Positions 13,486 to 21,884 of a stretch of 64,000 nucleotides of DNA are shown here, piece by piece (within the stretch, counting starts at the first letter, position 1; the number at the start of each line of letters is the position of its first letter). The stretch is from assembly GCF_002161055.1 (NCBI RefSeq), contig NZ_NFLT01000009.1, positions 1 through 64,000 of the forward strand. Direction: 5' to 3'. This DNA is from Tyzzerella sp. An114 (lineage in GTDB: Bacteria; Bacillota; Clostridia; Lachnospirales; Anaerotignaceae). Below the pieces are notes generated by a model. It was given only the letters and a program-made list of their open reading frames with translations, ran no database searches and had not been told where the DNA came from. A program made the translations under genes and the position numbers.

Positions 13486-15894
13486 ATGAAAATACGAAGC
13501 AAAATGTTTGCTGTTATAATAATATTTTCTGTTCTTCCTGTTATTTTGGTTTCCTTTATAATAAATCATACATATAACAAAAATACAGAAGATGAAATAC
13601 TTGAGAGTCTTAGTTCCTCTGTGCATATATATGAGAGTACAGTGGAATCATTTTTTGACCAAAAAAAGTTAACACTTGATACAATATCAAATATTACAGA
13701 AGTAAAAGATTATATTTTAAATACAAATGAAAATTTGAATTATTATAACCATGAAAGTTATGTTCATATTAAAGATGTAATAAATTCATGTGTTGATAAT
13801 GGTGATTATATAATTGCAATTGATATAGTAAGTAGTAATAATCAAGTTGTTTTTTCAAGCAAAGATAGACATGAAAAAAATATTTCAAAATTTGAAAAGG
13901 CTAATAAAATGAAAAGCACAGAATATAAAGGTGTTGTTTATTCTGATGCAAATATTGAGAGTGATACAGGAAAAACAATTTTTTCAATAGGTGTTCCAAT
14001 ATATTATGCTAATGAATATATTGGATATTCTACAATGAGTATAGACTTGGAATATCTTATAAGACTTTCTGACCAATCAGAATTTTATAAAACAGGTTAT
14101 ATATCTGTTATAGATTCTCAAAATTTTTCTGTTGCTTCAAAAGGTCCTTATGTAGGAAATTATATAAATGAGATTTCTTCAGATGCAAAAAATACTTTTC
14201 CTAAAGAATGGAATGCAGTAACTGAAAAGGGTGAGGATGAAGGATTTTTCTCCTATTACATTGATGGCATTAAAAAAATAGCCTTTTATAGTAATATAAA
14301 TAAAACTGGTTGGTATGTTGTGGGTAATGTAAATATAGATGAAGTTTTTGCCCCTCTTAATGTGACAAGTAAAGTTGTTGTAATGTTTGTTTTTGTAATA
14401 CTTATTTTTGATGCAATAGCATTTTTTATTTATATGAGAAGTATAACTATACCTATGAAAAAAATGACCATAGCCACAGAGGGTGTATATAAAGGTGATT
14501 ATAGTATACGAATGGAATATGATGAAGACAATGAGTTGGGACTTATAGCAAAAACATTTAATAATCTTATGGATAACATACAGCTAAATACAAACAAACT
14601 TAAAAATCTAAACAATGATTTTAGTATACTTACATCTAATATTCCAGGAGGAATGATAAGATGTACCGTTGATGAGTTCTGTGAACTTTATTTTGTAAGT
14701 GAAAGTTTTCTTAAATTAATGAAGTGTTCAAGAGGAGACTTGGAATACGCTTATGACGGAAGATATATGGAAATGATACATCCTGATGATGTAGATTATG
14801 TTAGAGATATAGTTTTGGACATTAAAGAAGATGGTGATATTGAAGATATTGAATATAGAATAGTTCGTCCTGATTCTTCAATAATATGGGTTAAAGATAG
14901 AAGTAGAGTTGTAAGTGACGGAAATGGTAAGAGATGGATGTATACAATTCTTATAGATATAACCGTTGATAAAATGTATCAGGAAGAGTTTAAAAAGAGC
15001 GAAGAAAGATTTTCTAAGATTGTAAACTGGTCTGATAATATTATTTTTGAATGGGATAGCAATAGAGGAAATATTGGTGTTTCTGATAATGTTAGATTTA
15101 AAATAGGTTATAATCCTTTAAGACTTTCATCAGATGGAAAATCAATAGAAGTTGATGGCATATTCCCAGAAGATAAAGAAAAATTCTGTAATATGTTTGA
15201 CCGAATATTTAAAGGAGAGCTGGGAATAGAGGAAGATGTAAGATTTAAAAAGAAACCTGAAAATACTTATGCATGGTTTAAAGTTAAAGTTGGAGCTTTG
15301 CGTACTGATGGTAACAAAATATATAAAGTCATAGGTATAATTTATAACATAGATAATATAAAAAATCATGAAAATATAATAAAGGGACGACGTGACAGTT
15401 TTACAGGATTTTATACAAGAGAAGGTATGCAACTTGTTGTTGATGATGACATAACAGAGAGTCTTGAGGTTGTAAAAAAAGCAGTAATAATATTTGATAT
15501 AAGAGGATTTAACCACCTTAAAGAAGTTATGGGTATAAAATTTTCAGAAGCTGTAATAAGCGATATTGCTGGTAAATTATCTAGTGCCTATGATAAAAGT
15601 GATGTTATAGCTAGAATAAGTGAGAGTAGATTTGCTGTATTTACGAAATTTGCCGCATCAAAAAGTATGCTTATTGTCAATATAAATGAGGTTATGGATA
15701 CATTAAAAAGTATATACAGGAATAGTGAATTAGAATGTTCAATACAAGTATGTGTAGGTGTCAGTCGATACCCTAAAGACGGAGAAACATTTGAAGCTCT
15801 TTATCAGAAAGCAGAAACAGCTCTTTTTGAGGCAATAGAAAAGGGAAATGGTAAATATGTTATATATGAAGAAAATGAAAAGCAAATGGATTGA
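13486..15894 (+). CDS. Membrane sensor: Cache-HAMP-PAS-PAS-degenerate GGDEF
   Basis: 802 residues. Membrane helix at residues 6-28, extracellular double-Cache-type sensor (about 35-290), second membrane helix (about 300-322), HAMP (TIPMKKMTIATEGVYKGDYS), two PAS regions (about 380-500 and 510-630), then a C-terminal GGDEF-like domain (RDSFTGFYTREGMQ..., FDIRGFNHLKEVMG). The catalytic signature that should read R-x-GGDEF is R710-ISESRF, so both glycines and the acidic pair are gone. Diguanylate cyclase activity is not expected; the domain may bind a nucleotide or a partner. Ribosome site GAGGG. A LysR gene follows after 24 bases, probably co-transcribed. Confidence 0.88.
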   Translation: MKIRSKMFAVIIIFSVLPVILVSFIINHTYNKNTEDEILESLSSSVHIYESTVESFFDQKKLTLDTISNITEVKDYILNTNENLNYYNHESYVHIKDVINSCVDNGDYIIAIDIVSSNNQVVFSSKDRHEKNISKFEKANKMKSTEYKGVVYSDANIESDTGKTIFSIGVPIYYANEYIGYSTMSIDLEYLIRLSDQSEFYKTGYISVIDSQNFSVASKGPYVGNYINEISSDAKNTFPKEWNAVTEKGEDEGFFSYYIDGIKKIAFYSNINKTGWYVVGNVNIDEVFAPLNVTSKVVVMFVFVILIFDAIAFFIYMRSITIPMKKMTIATEGVYKGDYSIRMEYDEDNELGLIAKTFNNLMDNIQLNTNKLKNLNNDFSILTSNIPGGMIRCTVDEFCELYFVSESFLKLMKCSRGDLEYAYDGRYMEMIHPDDVDYVRDIVLDIKEDGDIEDIEYRIVRPDSSIIWVKDRSRVVSDGNGKRWMYTILIDITVDKMYQEEFKKSEERFSKIVNWSDNIIFEWDSNRGNIGVSDNVRFKIGYNPLRLSSDGKSIEVDGIFPEDKEKFCNMFDRIFKGELGIEEDVRFKKKPENTYAWFKVKVGALRTDGNKIYKVIGIIYNIDNIKNHENIIKGRRDSFTGFYTREGMQLVVDDDITESLEVVKKAVIIFDIRGFNHLKEVMGIKFSEAVISDIAGKLSSAYDKSDVIARISESRFAVFTKFAASKSMLIVNINEVMDTLKSIYRNSELECSIQVCVGVSRYPKDGETFEALYQKAETALFEAIEKGNGKYVIYEENEKQMD

Positions 15895-15918
15895 TAATAA
15901 ATTTTTAGAGGTGATAAA

Positions 15919-16812
15919 ATGATTGACCAAAGATTTATAACATTCCTTGAGCTTTGTAATACTATGAATTATACAAAAACTGCAAAAAATCTTCATATGA
16001 TACAGCCTGCTGTAACTCATCATATACACTATATAGAAAGTCTTTATAATATAAAACTTTTTACATATACAGGTAAAAACCTTAATATTACAGAACAAGG
16101 CAAAGTTTTGAGAGAACTTTTAAGAAGTTTATATAATGATAGTGTAAAAATTGAAGAAAAAATAAAAGAATTTCCCTTTATAGGCAAAAAAATAAATTTT
16201 GGTGCTACATTAACTATTGGGGAGTATGTAATGCCTATACCTTTAAGAAATTATATTATAAAAAATCCTGATGCTAAAATTATAATGCAAGTTGATAATA
16301 CAGAGATGCTTATAAATATGATTAAAGAGGGAAAAATAGATTTTGCCATAATAGAGGGAAAGTTTGATAAAAATGATTATGATTACAGGCTCTTTTCAGT
16401 GGAGGAGTTTATAGGTGTTGTATCTCCAAAACATAGATTTGCTAAAAAAGAGATTGAGTTTTCAGATATTTTTAAAGAAAGATTTATAGCAAGAGAACCA
16501 GGTTCAGGTACAAGAAGTATTTTTGAGGATTATCTAATAGAACAAAACAGAAGTATTAACAGTTTTGAAAGTTATATGGAGATAGGTAATCTTAATACAA
16601 TAAAAAATCTTGTTAAAGATAATATGGGAATAACATTTCTTTATAAAGCTGCGGCAAAGTCGGAAATTGAGAGGGGAGAACTTTGCCAATTGAATATAAA
16701 AAATTATTCTATAAAAAGGGAATTTAATTTTGTAGCTTTAAAAAATTCTATGTTTATACAGGAATATACAGAATTTTTTGATTTCTGTAAAAAAATATAC
16801 ACTGATTTGTGA
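15919..16812 (+). CDS. LysR-family transcriptional regulator
   Basis: 297 residues, ribosome site AGAGGTGAT. N-terminal winged helix (FITFLELCNTMNYTKTAKNLHM, QPAVTHHIHYIESLYNIKLF), linker helix, then a LysR substrate-binding domain with the typical GATLTIGEYVMP and AREPGSGTRSIFEDYL segments; the latter is close to the CysB/CysL-like anion-binding pattern. The effector is unknown. It sits between the Cache sensor and a sodium-coupled transporter, either of which could be its target; promoter evidence is lacking. Confidence 0.9.
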   Translation: MIDQRFITFLELCNTMNYTKTAKNLHMIQPAVTHHIHYIESLYNIKLFTYTGKNLNITEQGKVLRELLRSLYNDSVKIEEKIKEFPFIGKKINFGATLTIGEYVMPIPLRNYIIKNPDAKIIMQVDNTEMLINMIKEGKIDFAIIEGKFDKNDYDYRLFSVEEFIGVVSPKHRFAKKEIEFSDIFKERFIAREPGSGTRSIFEDYLIEQNRSINSFESYMEIGNLNTIKNLVKDNMGITFLYKAAAKSEIERGELCQLNIKNYSIKREFNFVALKNSMFIQEYTEFFDFCKKIYTDL

Positions 16813-16857
16813 TTTTGTATTTACAAAAAAACATAAACAATATATTATTTAAAGGAT

Positions 16858-16900
16858 GGCTTTTAAAATGTATTTATATACAAAAAATATTTTAAAAGCC
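16858..16900 (+). promoter_or_regulatory. Leader hairpin before the NSS transporter
   Basis: A perfect 12-bp inverted repeat, GGCTTTTAAAAT and ATTTTAAAAGCC, with a 19-base loop, not followed by a T run. It ends 9 bases before the AAAGGGGGA ribosome site, so it may be a processing or regulatory element rather than a terminator. Confidence 0.45.
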
Positions 16901-16924
16901 TTAAAAATAAAGGGGGAATAAATT

Positions 16925-18304
16925 TTGGAAAAAAGAGAAAACTTTGCCTCAAGGCTCGGTTTCCTGCTTATTTCTGCAGGCTGTGCCATAGGTATAGGAA
17001 ATGTTTGGAGGTTTCCTTACATAACAGGTCTTTATGGTGGTGCAACATTCGTACTTATCTATTTATTTTTCTTACTTGTACTTGGTTTACCTATTATGGT
17101 AATGGAATTTTCCGTTGGTAGAGCAAGTAGAAAAAGTGCTGCACTTTCATTTAATGTTCTTGAACCAAAGGGCACAAAATGGCATGTATACCGTTATTTC
17201 GGTATGTTAGGAAACTATGTACTTATGATGTTCTACACAACAGTAGCTGGCTGGATGCTTTATTATTTCTATAAAATGGCAACAGGCGGATTTGTTGGAC
17301 TTGATACAGATGGCGTAAGTAATATGTTTGGAAACATGCTTTCACAGCCTGGAACAATGACATTTTGGATGATTATTGCTGTATTAATCGGTATGGGCGT
17401 TTGTGGAATGGGACTTCAGAATGGTGTTGAAAAGATTACAAAGACAATGATGACTTGTCTTCTTTTCATAATGATAATACTTGTTGTTCGTTCTGTAACA
17501 CTTCCAGGAGCTTCAGAAGGTCTTAAATTTTATCTTATACCAAGTCTTAATAAAATAATGGAGCATGGTGTTAAAGAAGTTGTATTTGCTGCTATGGGAC
17601 AGGCTTTCTTTACATTAAGCCTTGGTATTGGTGCTATGGCTATATTTGGAAGCTATATTGATAAAAGCCACAGACTTACAGGTGAAGCTATAAATGTTAC
17701 AATACTTGATACATTTGTTGCATTCACATCAGGTCTTATAATATTCCCAGCTTGTTTCGCTTTTGGTCTTAACCCAACAGAAGGCCCAAAACTTATATTT
17801 GTGGTTCTTCCTAATATATTTAACTCAATGGCTGGCGGAAGATTTTGGGGAGCTTTATTCTTTGTATTTATGTCATTTGCAGCTCTTTCAACTGTAATTG
17901 CTGTTTTTGAGAATATAATTTCTTTTGCAATAGACCTTTGGGGTTGGACAAGAAAAAAAGCTGTTATTATAAATCTTTTTATTATAATAATAGTTTCAAT
18001 ACCTTGTGTACTTGGATATAATTTATGGTCATCATTCCAGCCTTTAGGAGAGGGAAGTGCAATACTTGACCTTGAGGACTTTGTTGTAAGTAACTGTTTA
18101 CTTCCACTTGGTTCTCTTGTATATCTTGCTTTCTGTACATCAAGATATGGCTGGGGTTGGGAAAACTTCACAAAAGAGGCTGATGAGGGTATTGGTATAA
18201 AATTCCCTAAAGGCACAAGATTTTATGTTACATGGATACTTCCACTTATAGTTCTTATAATATTCTTTGTAGGACTTTTCCAGAAACTCAGTTTCTTAAT
18301 GTGA
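16925..18304 (+). CDS. Sodium:amino-acid symporter, NSS (SNF) family
   Basis: 459 residues, TTG start behind AAAGGGGGA. Eleven to twelve predicted membrane helices; the helix-1 signature SAGCAIGIGNVWRFPYITG holds the unwound Na/substrate site of LeuT-fold NSS transporters. Bacterial NSS members carry hydrophobic or small amino acids with Na(+). The next operon encodes L-serine dehydratase, which makes serine uptake a reasonable guess but not a proven one. Monocistronic, with a strong terminator after it. Confidence 0.9.
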   Translation: MEKRENFASRLGFLLISAGCAIGIGNVWRFPYITGLYGGATFVLIYLFFLLVLGLPIMVMEFSVGRASRKSAALSFNVLEPKGTKWHVYRYFGMLGNYVLMMFYTTVAGWMLYYFYKMATGGFVGLDTDGVSNMFGNMLSQPGTMTFWMIIAVLIGMGVCGMGLQNGVEKITKTMMTCLLFIMIILVVRSVTLPGASEGLKFYLIPSLNKIMEHGVKEVVFAAMGQAFFTLSLGIGAMAIFGSYIDKSHRLTGEAINVTILDTFVAFTSGLIIFPACFAFGLNPTEGPKLIFVVLPNIFNSMAGGRFWGALFFVFMSFAALSTVIAVFENIISFAIDLWGWTRKKAVIINLFIIIIVSIPCVLGYNLWSSFQPLGEGSAILDLEDFVVSNCLLPLGSLVYLAFCTSRYGWGWENFTKEADEGIGIKFPKGTRFYVTWILPLIVLIIFFVGLFQKLSFLM

Positions 18305-18311
18305 TATTATT

Positions 18312-18348
18312 AAGGCATACCAAAAAAATTGGTATGCCTTATTTATTT
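18312..18348 (+). terminator. Terminator of NSS transporter gene
   Basis: AAGGCATACCAA/TTGGTATGCCTT, 12 bp, followed by ATTTATTTG. Confidence 0.8.
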
Positions 18349-18387
18349 GTCATAAAAAAGGGGTAATATATTTTATATACTGTACAA

Positions 18388-18416
18388 TTGATTTATATTC
18401 ATTTGATGTATATAAT
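18388..18416 (+). promoter_or_regulatory. Promoter of sdaAB-sdaAA-kptA inside an inverted repeat
   Basis: TTGATT (18388-18393), 17-base spacer, TATAAT (18411-18416). The outer parts form an imperfect inverted repeat, TTGATTTATAT and ATATAATCAA, which frames both promoter boxes and could be an operator. Confidence 0.6.
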
Positions 18417-18485
18417 CAAATTAAAGACAATTTTAATTTTTTGTGCGTTGTATAAAGACAAATTTATTTTAATGGAGGTATGTAC

Positions 18486-19148
18486 ATGAATATAAGTATA
18501 TTTGATGTAACAGGTCCTGTTATGATAGGCCCTTCAAGTTCTCATACAGCAGGTGCTGCAAAGTTGGGAAGAATTGCAAGACTTATTGCCGAAAGACCTT
18601 TTAAAAAAGTGTCTTTTGGTCTTCATGGTTCTTTTGCAGATACTTATAAAGGACATGGAACAGATATTGCTCTTGTTGCTGGTGCTCTTGGAATGTTTGA
18701 GTACGATGAGAGATTGGCTGATGCCTTTGAAATAGCTAAAAAAGAGGGTATTGAGTATGATTTTTATACAACAGAGCTTGATGATATGCATGAAAATTCT
18801 GTAAAGATAACATTTACATTTGATGACGGAAAAGAGTGCAATGTTTGGGGTTCTTCAATAGGAGGAGGACAGATAAAAATAGTTAGAATAAATGAGTTTG
18901 ACACAGAGTTTAATGCCACAGCCCCAACATTAATTATAAATCAGTATGATAAAAAAGGTGTTATAAGTAATATATCAAAGGTACTTTTTAATCACAATAT
19001 AAATATTGCTGTTATGAAACTTAGTAGAACAGCAAGGGGAAAAAATGCTTGTACTGTAATAGAAACTGATGGTGAAATACCAGAATGTGTTGTAAATGCT
19101 TTAAGAGAAATTGAAAATATTATAAGTGTTCAGGCAATAAATGTATAA
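18486..19148 (+). CDS. sdaAB: L-serine dehydratase, iron-sulfur type, beta subunit
   Basis: 220 residues from ATG 18486. GGAGG ends 7 bases before it but only one base before the other in-frame ATG at 18480. Motif DVTGPVMIGPSSSHTAGAAKLG is the conserved substrate-side loop of two-subunit serine dehydratases; an ACT domain occupies about residues 145-220 (APTLIINQYDKKGVISNISKVL). With SdaAA it converts L-serine to pyruvate and ammonia in the cytosol. First gene of sdaAB-sdaAA-kptA. Confidence 0.93.
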   Translation: MNISIFDVTGPVMIGPSSSHTAGAAKLGRIARLIAERPFKKVSFGLHGSFADTYKGHGTDIALVAGALGMFEYDERLADAFEIAKKEGIEYDFYTTELDDMHENSVKITFTFDDGKECNVWGSSIGGGQIKIVRINEFDTEFNATAPTLIINQYDKKGVISNISKVLFNHNINIAVMKLSRTARGKNACTVIETDGEIPECVVNALREIENIISVQAINV

Positions 19149-19172
19149 TTTTGTGATTAAGGAGGTTTTTTG

Positions 19173-20048
19173 ATGAGTTATAATAATATAAGTGAACTTT
19201 TTAATATGGCAGAGGAAAGAGATGTTCCTCTTTCACAGATAATTCTTGAAACTGAATCAGCTTTAACAGAGTGTTCCTATGATGATATATATAAAGAAAT
19301 GGAACGAAGATATGAAGTTATGAAAAGCTCTGCAAAAAATGCTCTTTTTGAGGCTAGAAAAACAGCAGGAGGTCTTATTGAGGGTATAACAAAAACTCAT
19401 TATGATTACACAGTTAAAGGTGACACATTAAGTGGTGATTTTATAAATAAAGTAATGGCTAGAGCTCTTTCTTGTAGCGAGGTCAACGCATCTATGGGTA
19501 AAATATGTGCTGTACCAACAGCCGGCTCTTGCGGTATAATACCGGCAGTTATAATATCTCTTGAGGAAGCCTTAAATCTTTCAAAAAAAGATGTTCTTGA
19601 TGGTCTTTTATGTGCTTCTGGAATTGGTGCTGTAATAACAAGAAATGCTACTGTTTCCGGTGCTGAAGGTGGTTGTCAAGCTGAATGTGGCGTTGCTGCT
19701 GCTATGGCTGCCGCTGCTGCTGTTCAGATGAAAGGGGGAACAAGAAGTCAGTGTGTTGAGGCTGTTTCAATAGCTTTAATGAATGTTATGGGACTTGTTT
19801 GTGACCCTGTTGCTGGACTTGTTCAAGTTCCTTGTGCTCAGAGAAATGCCTCACAGGCTGTAAATGCCATTATAAGTGCTGATATGGCGTTAGCTGGAAT
19901 GAAAAGTATTATACCTGTTGACCAGATTATAGAGGCTATGTATAAAGTAGGTAAAATGCTTCCAATGGAATTGAAAGAGACTGCAAAAGGTGGTATTGCC
20001 CATACTCCCGCAGGTAAAGCCATATTTAGAGAAATTTTTGGGAAGTGA
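19173..20048 (+). CDS. sdaAA: L-serine dehydratase, iron-sulfur type, alpha subunit
   Basis: 291 residues from ATG 19173, seven bases after GGAGG. Carries the [4Fe-4S] cysteines in PTAGSCGIIPAVI and GAEGGCQAECGVAAAMAAAAA and in LVCDPVAGLVQVPCAQRNA. The cluster polarises the serine hydroxyl and makes the enzyme oxygen-sensitive, fitting an anaerobe. Works with the beta subunit encoded just upstream. Its stop overlaps the ribosome site of kptA. Confidence 0.94.
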   Translation: MSYNNISELFNMAEERDVPLSQIILETESALTECSYDDIYKEMERRYEVMKSSAKNALFEARKTAGGLIEGITKTHYDYTVKGDTLSGDFINKVMARALSCSEVNASMGKICAVPTAGSCGIIPAVIISLEEALNLSKKDVLDGLLCASGIGAVITRNATVSGAEGGCQAECGVAAAMAAAAAVQMKGGTRSQCVEAVSIALMNVMGLVCDPVAGLVQVPCAQRNASQAVNAIISADMALAGMKSIIPVDQIIEAMYKVGKMLPMELKETAKGGIAHTPAGKAIFREIFGK

Positions 20049-20053
20049 TTTTT

Positions 20054-20593
20054 TTGGCTAGAAATAAATTAAACAAAAAAAGTAAATTTTTAAGTCTTAT
20101 ACTTAGACATAAACCGGATTTGGTAAATATAACTCTTGACAAAAAAGGATATGCACCTGTTAAAGATATTTTGGAAAGTCTTTCTTTGACAGCTTTGGAG
20201 CTTGATGAAATTGTTGAAACTGATGAAAAGGGAAGATATAGCTATAATGATGATAAAACAAAAATAAGAGCAAATCAGGGACACAGTATAGATGTTGAAA
20301 TGGATTTTAAAGAGGATATTCCTCCAGATGTGCTTTTTCATGGAACAGCTACAAAATCATTAGATAATATATATAAAAGAGGTATAATGAAAATGGGAAG
20401 ACAGTATGTGCATCTTTCTAAGGATTATGATACAGCTGTAAAAGTTGGAAAACGCCATGGAAATCCAATAGTTTTAAAAATAGATACTAAATCAATGCAT
20501 AATGACGGAATTTTGTTTTATATATCTGAAAATGGTATATGGCTTACAGAGCATGTTCCTCCAAAATATATAACAATAGCAAAAGCGGACTAA
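20054..20593 (+). CDS. kptA: RNA 2'-phosphotransferase, Tpt1/KptA family
   Basis: 179 residues from TTG 20054 (a GTG at 20045 is the alternative). Family landmarks in order: KFLSLILRHKPD, YAPVKDILESL, RANQGHSI, LFHGTATKSLDNIYKRGI and HLSKDYDTAVKVGKRHG. The yeast enzyme uses NAD(+) to remove the 2'-phosphate left by tRNA splicing; bacterial KptA has the same activity in vitro, but its natural substrate is not settled. It is coupled to sdaAA: the dehydratase stop lies inside the ribosome site. Confidence 0.9.
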   Translation: MARNKLNKKSKFLSLILRHKPDLVNITLDKKGYAPVKDILESLSLTALELDEIVETDEKGRYSYNDDKTKIRANQGHSIDVEMDFKEDIPPDVLFHGTATKSLDNIYKRGIMKMGRQYVHLSKDYDTAVKVGKRHGNPIVLKIDTKSMHNDGILFYISENGIWLTEHVPPKYITIAKAD

Positions 20594-20612
20594 ATAAAGT
20601 CCGCTTTTTTTT
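20583..20612. terminator. Bidirectional terminator
   Basis: AGCGGACT/AGTCCGCT stem overlapping the kptA stop, followed by T8. It separates kptA from the convergent UPF0291 gene. Confidence 0.85.
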
Positions 20613-20820
20613 ATTTATTTTTCTTTTGAAGTTTTCTTTTGTTTCCCTGTTCGTCCATTATATATGTTTTTTCAAGAATTTGTTCTATGAAATTTTTTCT
20701 AAAATTTTCAAGATATTTTTGTCTTAAAACTTCTCTTTCTTCAAATTCTTCTGGTGTAAGACCTTCTGTCTTTGCTTTTTTTGCAAGCTCATTTATTCTT
20801 TCAAGTACGCTTTCTCCCAT
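20611..20820 (-). CDS. UPF0291 (DUF896, YnzC-like) protein
   Basis: 69 residues behind TAGGAGGAT. Highly charged helical-hairpin protein with the family pattern RINELAKKAKTEGLTPEEFEER, then LRQKYLENFRKNF and MDEQGNKRKL. YnzC of Bacillus is the structural prototype; the function is unknown. Cytosolic, no membrane segment. Confidence 0.88.
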   Translation of the reverse strand: MGESVLERINELAKKAKTEGLTPEEFEEREVLRQKYLENFRKNFIEQILEKTYIMDEQGNKRKLQKKNK

Positions 20821-20901
20821 TTTAATCCTCCTAAAAAATAAAGCGAAACACTTTTTAAAATACTTAAAATAATATACATAAAATCAGTGAAAAAATCAAG
20901 T

Positions 20902-20928
20902 AAAAAGCGGAAAGGAAAACCTTTCCGC
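20902..20928 (-). terminator. Terminator of cytidylate-kinase-like gene
   Basis: On the minus strand GCGGAAAGG/CCTTTCCGC stem with a four-base loop and TTTTT after it. Confidence 0.8.
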
Positions 20929-20944
20929 TGTAATAAGCTATATT

Positions 20945-21547
20945 TTATTCTGCTTCTTTTAATTTTATAAAATCAATTAAAAGGTCAACAGTTTTATCTA
21001 TTCCCAAAAATCCGCTGTCTATTGTAAGGTCATAATTTTCAAGACTTCCCCATTTTTTGCTGGAGTAGAAATTATAGTAGCTTGCTCTTTTCTTGTCTGT
21101 TTTTAAAACATTTTCTTCAGCCTTTACAGTGTCAATTCCGTACTGTTCAATAGCACGTTTAACTCTTATATTAATATCAGCGTGAATAAATATATTTATA
21201 ATGTTAGGATAATCCTCAAGAGCATAGTCAGCACATCTTCCTATAATTACACAAGGTCCTTTGTCAGCAATACTTCTTATAGCATCGAACTGTGCCAAAA
21301 AGAGTTTATGGTTAAAAGGAAGGTTATCACTGCCATAGTTACCCATTACAAGAGAATATAATAAGCTGCTTGTAGGCTTTTCATCATTATGTTCAAATAA
21401 TTCTTCACATATACCGCTTTTTTTTGCAGCTACATTTAGTAACTCTTTGTCATAGAAAGGTACTCCAAGTTTTTCGGCAAGTTTTCTTCCTATTTCACGA
21501 CCACCACTGCCGTACTGTCTTCCTATAGTGATAATAGATTTTGTCAT
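20945..21547 (-). CDS. Cytidylate-kinase-like family protein
   Basis: 200 residues, GGAGG ribosome site. The P-loop is the family's GRQYGSGGREIGRKLAE, then PFYDKELL and a lid-like arginine region (RVKRAIEQYG). It belongs to the cytidylate_kin2 group, common in Clostridia and distinct from the essential Cmk. The substrate is not established. Monocistronic. Confidence 0.82.
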   Translation of the reverse strand: MTKSIITIGRQYGSGGREIGRKLAEKLGVPFYDKELLNVAAKKSGICEELFEHNDEKPTSSLLYSLVMGNYGSDNLPFNHKLFLAQFDAIRSIADKGPCVIIGRCADYALEDYPNIINIFIHADINIRVKRAIEQYGIDTVKAEENVLKTDKKRASYYNFYSSKKWGSLENYDLTIDSGFLGIDKTVDLLIDFIKLKEAE

Positions 21548-21884
21548 AAAAATCCCTCCAGTACAAATATAATATCCAATATTTTTAAAGGAATATTATA
21601 TTTTAAAGTTTATAGATTAAGTCTTAATATTCAAAAATATTATAACATATTCACAGCAGATTGTAAAATTTTTTAGTAGTATTAACACAAATACACAAAA
21701 TTTATTTTTTATTTATATTAAACTTTAATTTTATCATTTTTTTAAAAAACTTTCGTATATGTTTAAATTTAAAATAATGTGTATATTTTTAAATGCAATT
21801 TTATATATTTTAGCTAATAATTGAAAAATATATTATAAGGTGATATACTGATTTTATAAAAAACTGACGGAAAGGAACTGCTAA
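21548..21884. other. AT-rich spacer between divergent genes
   Basis: 337 bp of nearly pure A/T between the cytidylate-kinase-like gene and the DUF1576 gene. Only the promoter at 21821-21849 was recognised. Confidence 0.6.
21821..21849 (+). promoter_or_regulatory. Promoter of DUF1576 gene
   Basis: TTGAAA (21821-21826), 17-base spacer, TATACT (21844-21849). There is no sigma54-type GG-N10-GC element, although an activator-like gene follows. Confidence 0.65.

Noticed and set aside
17653-18216. 187-codon minus-strand frame opposite the NSS transporter
   Set aside because: Antisense of a well-supported membrane transporter gene; composition mirrors the sense codons and there is no start signal.
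20045-20053. GTG 20045 as the kptA start
   Set aside because: It overlaps the ribosome site and the sdaAA stop; TTG 20054 gives the normal family N-terminus. The choice is not certain.
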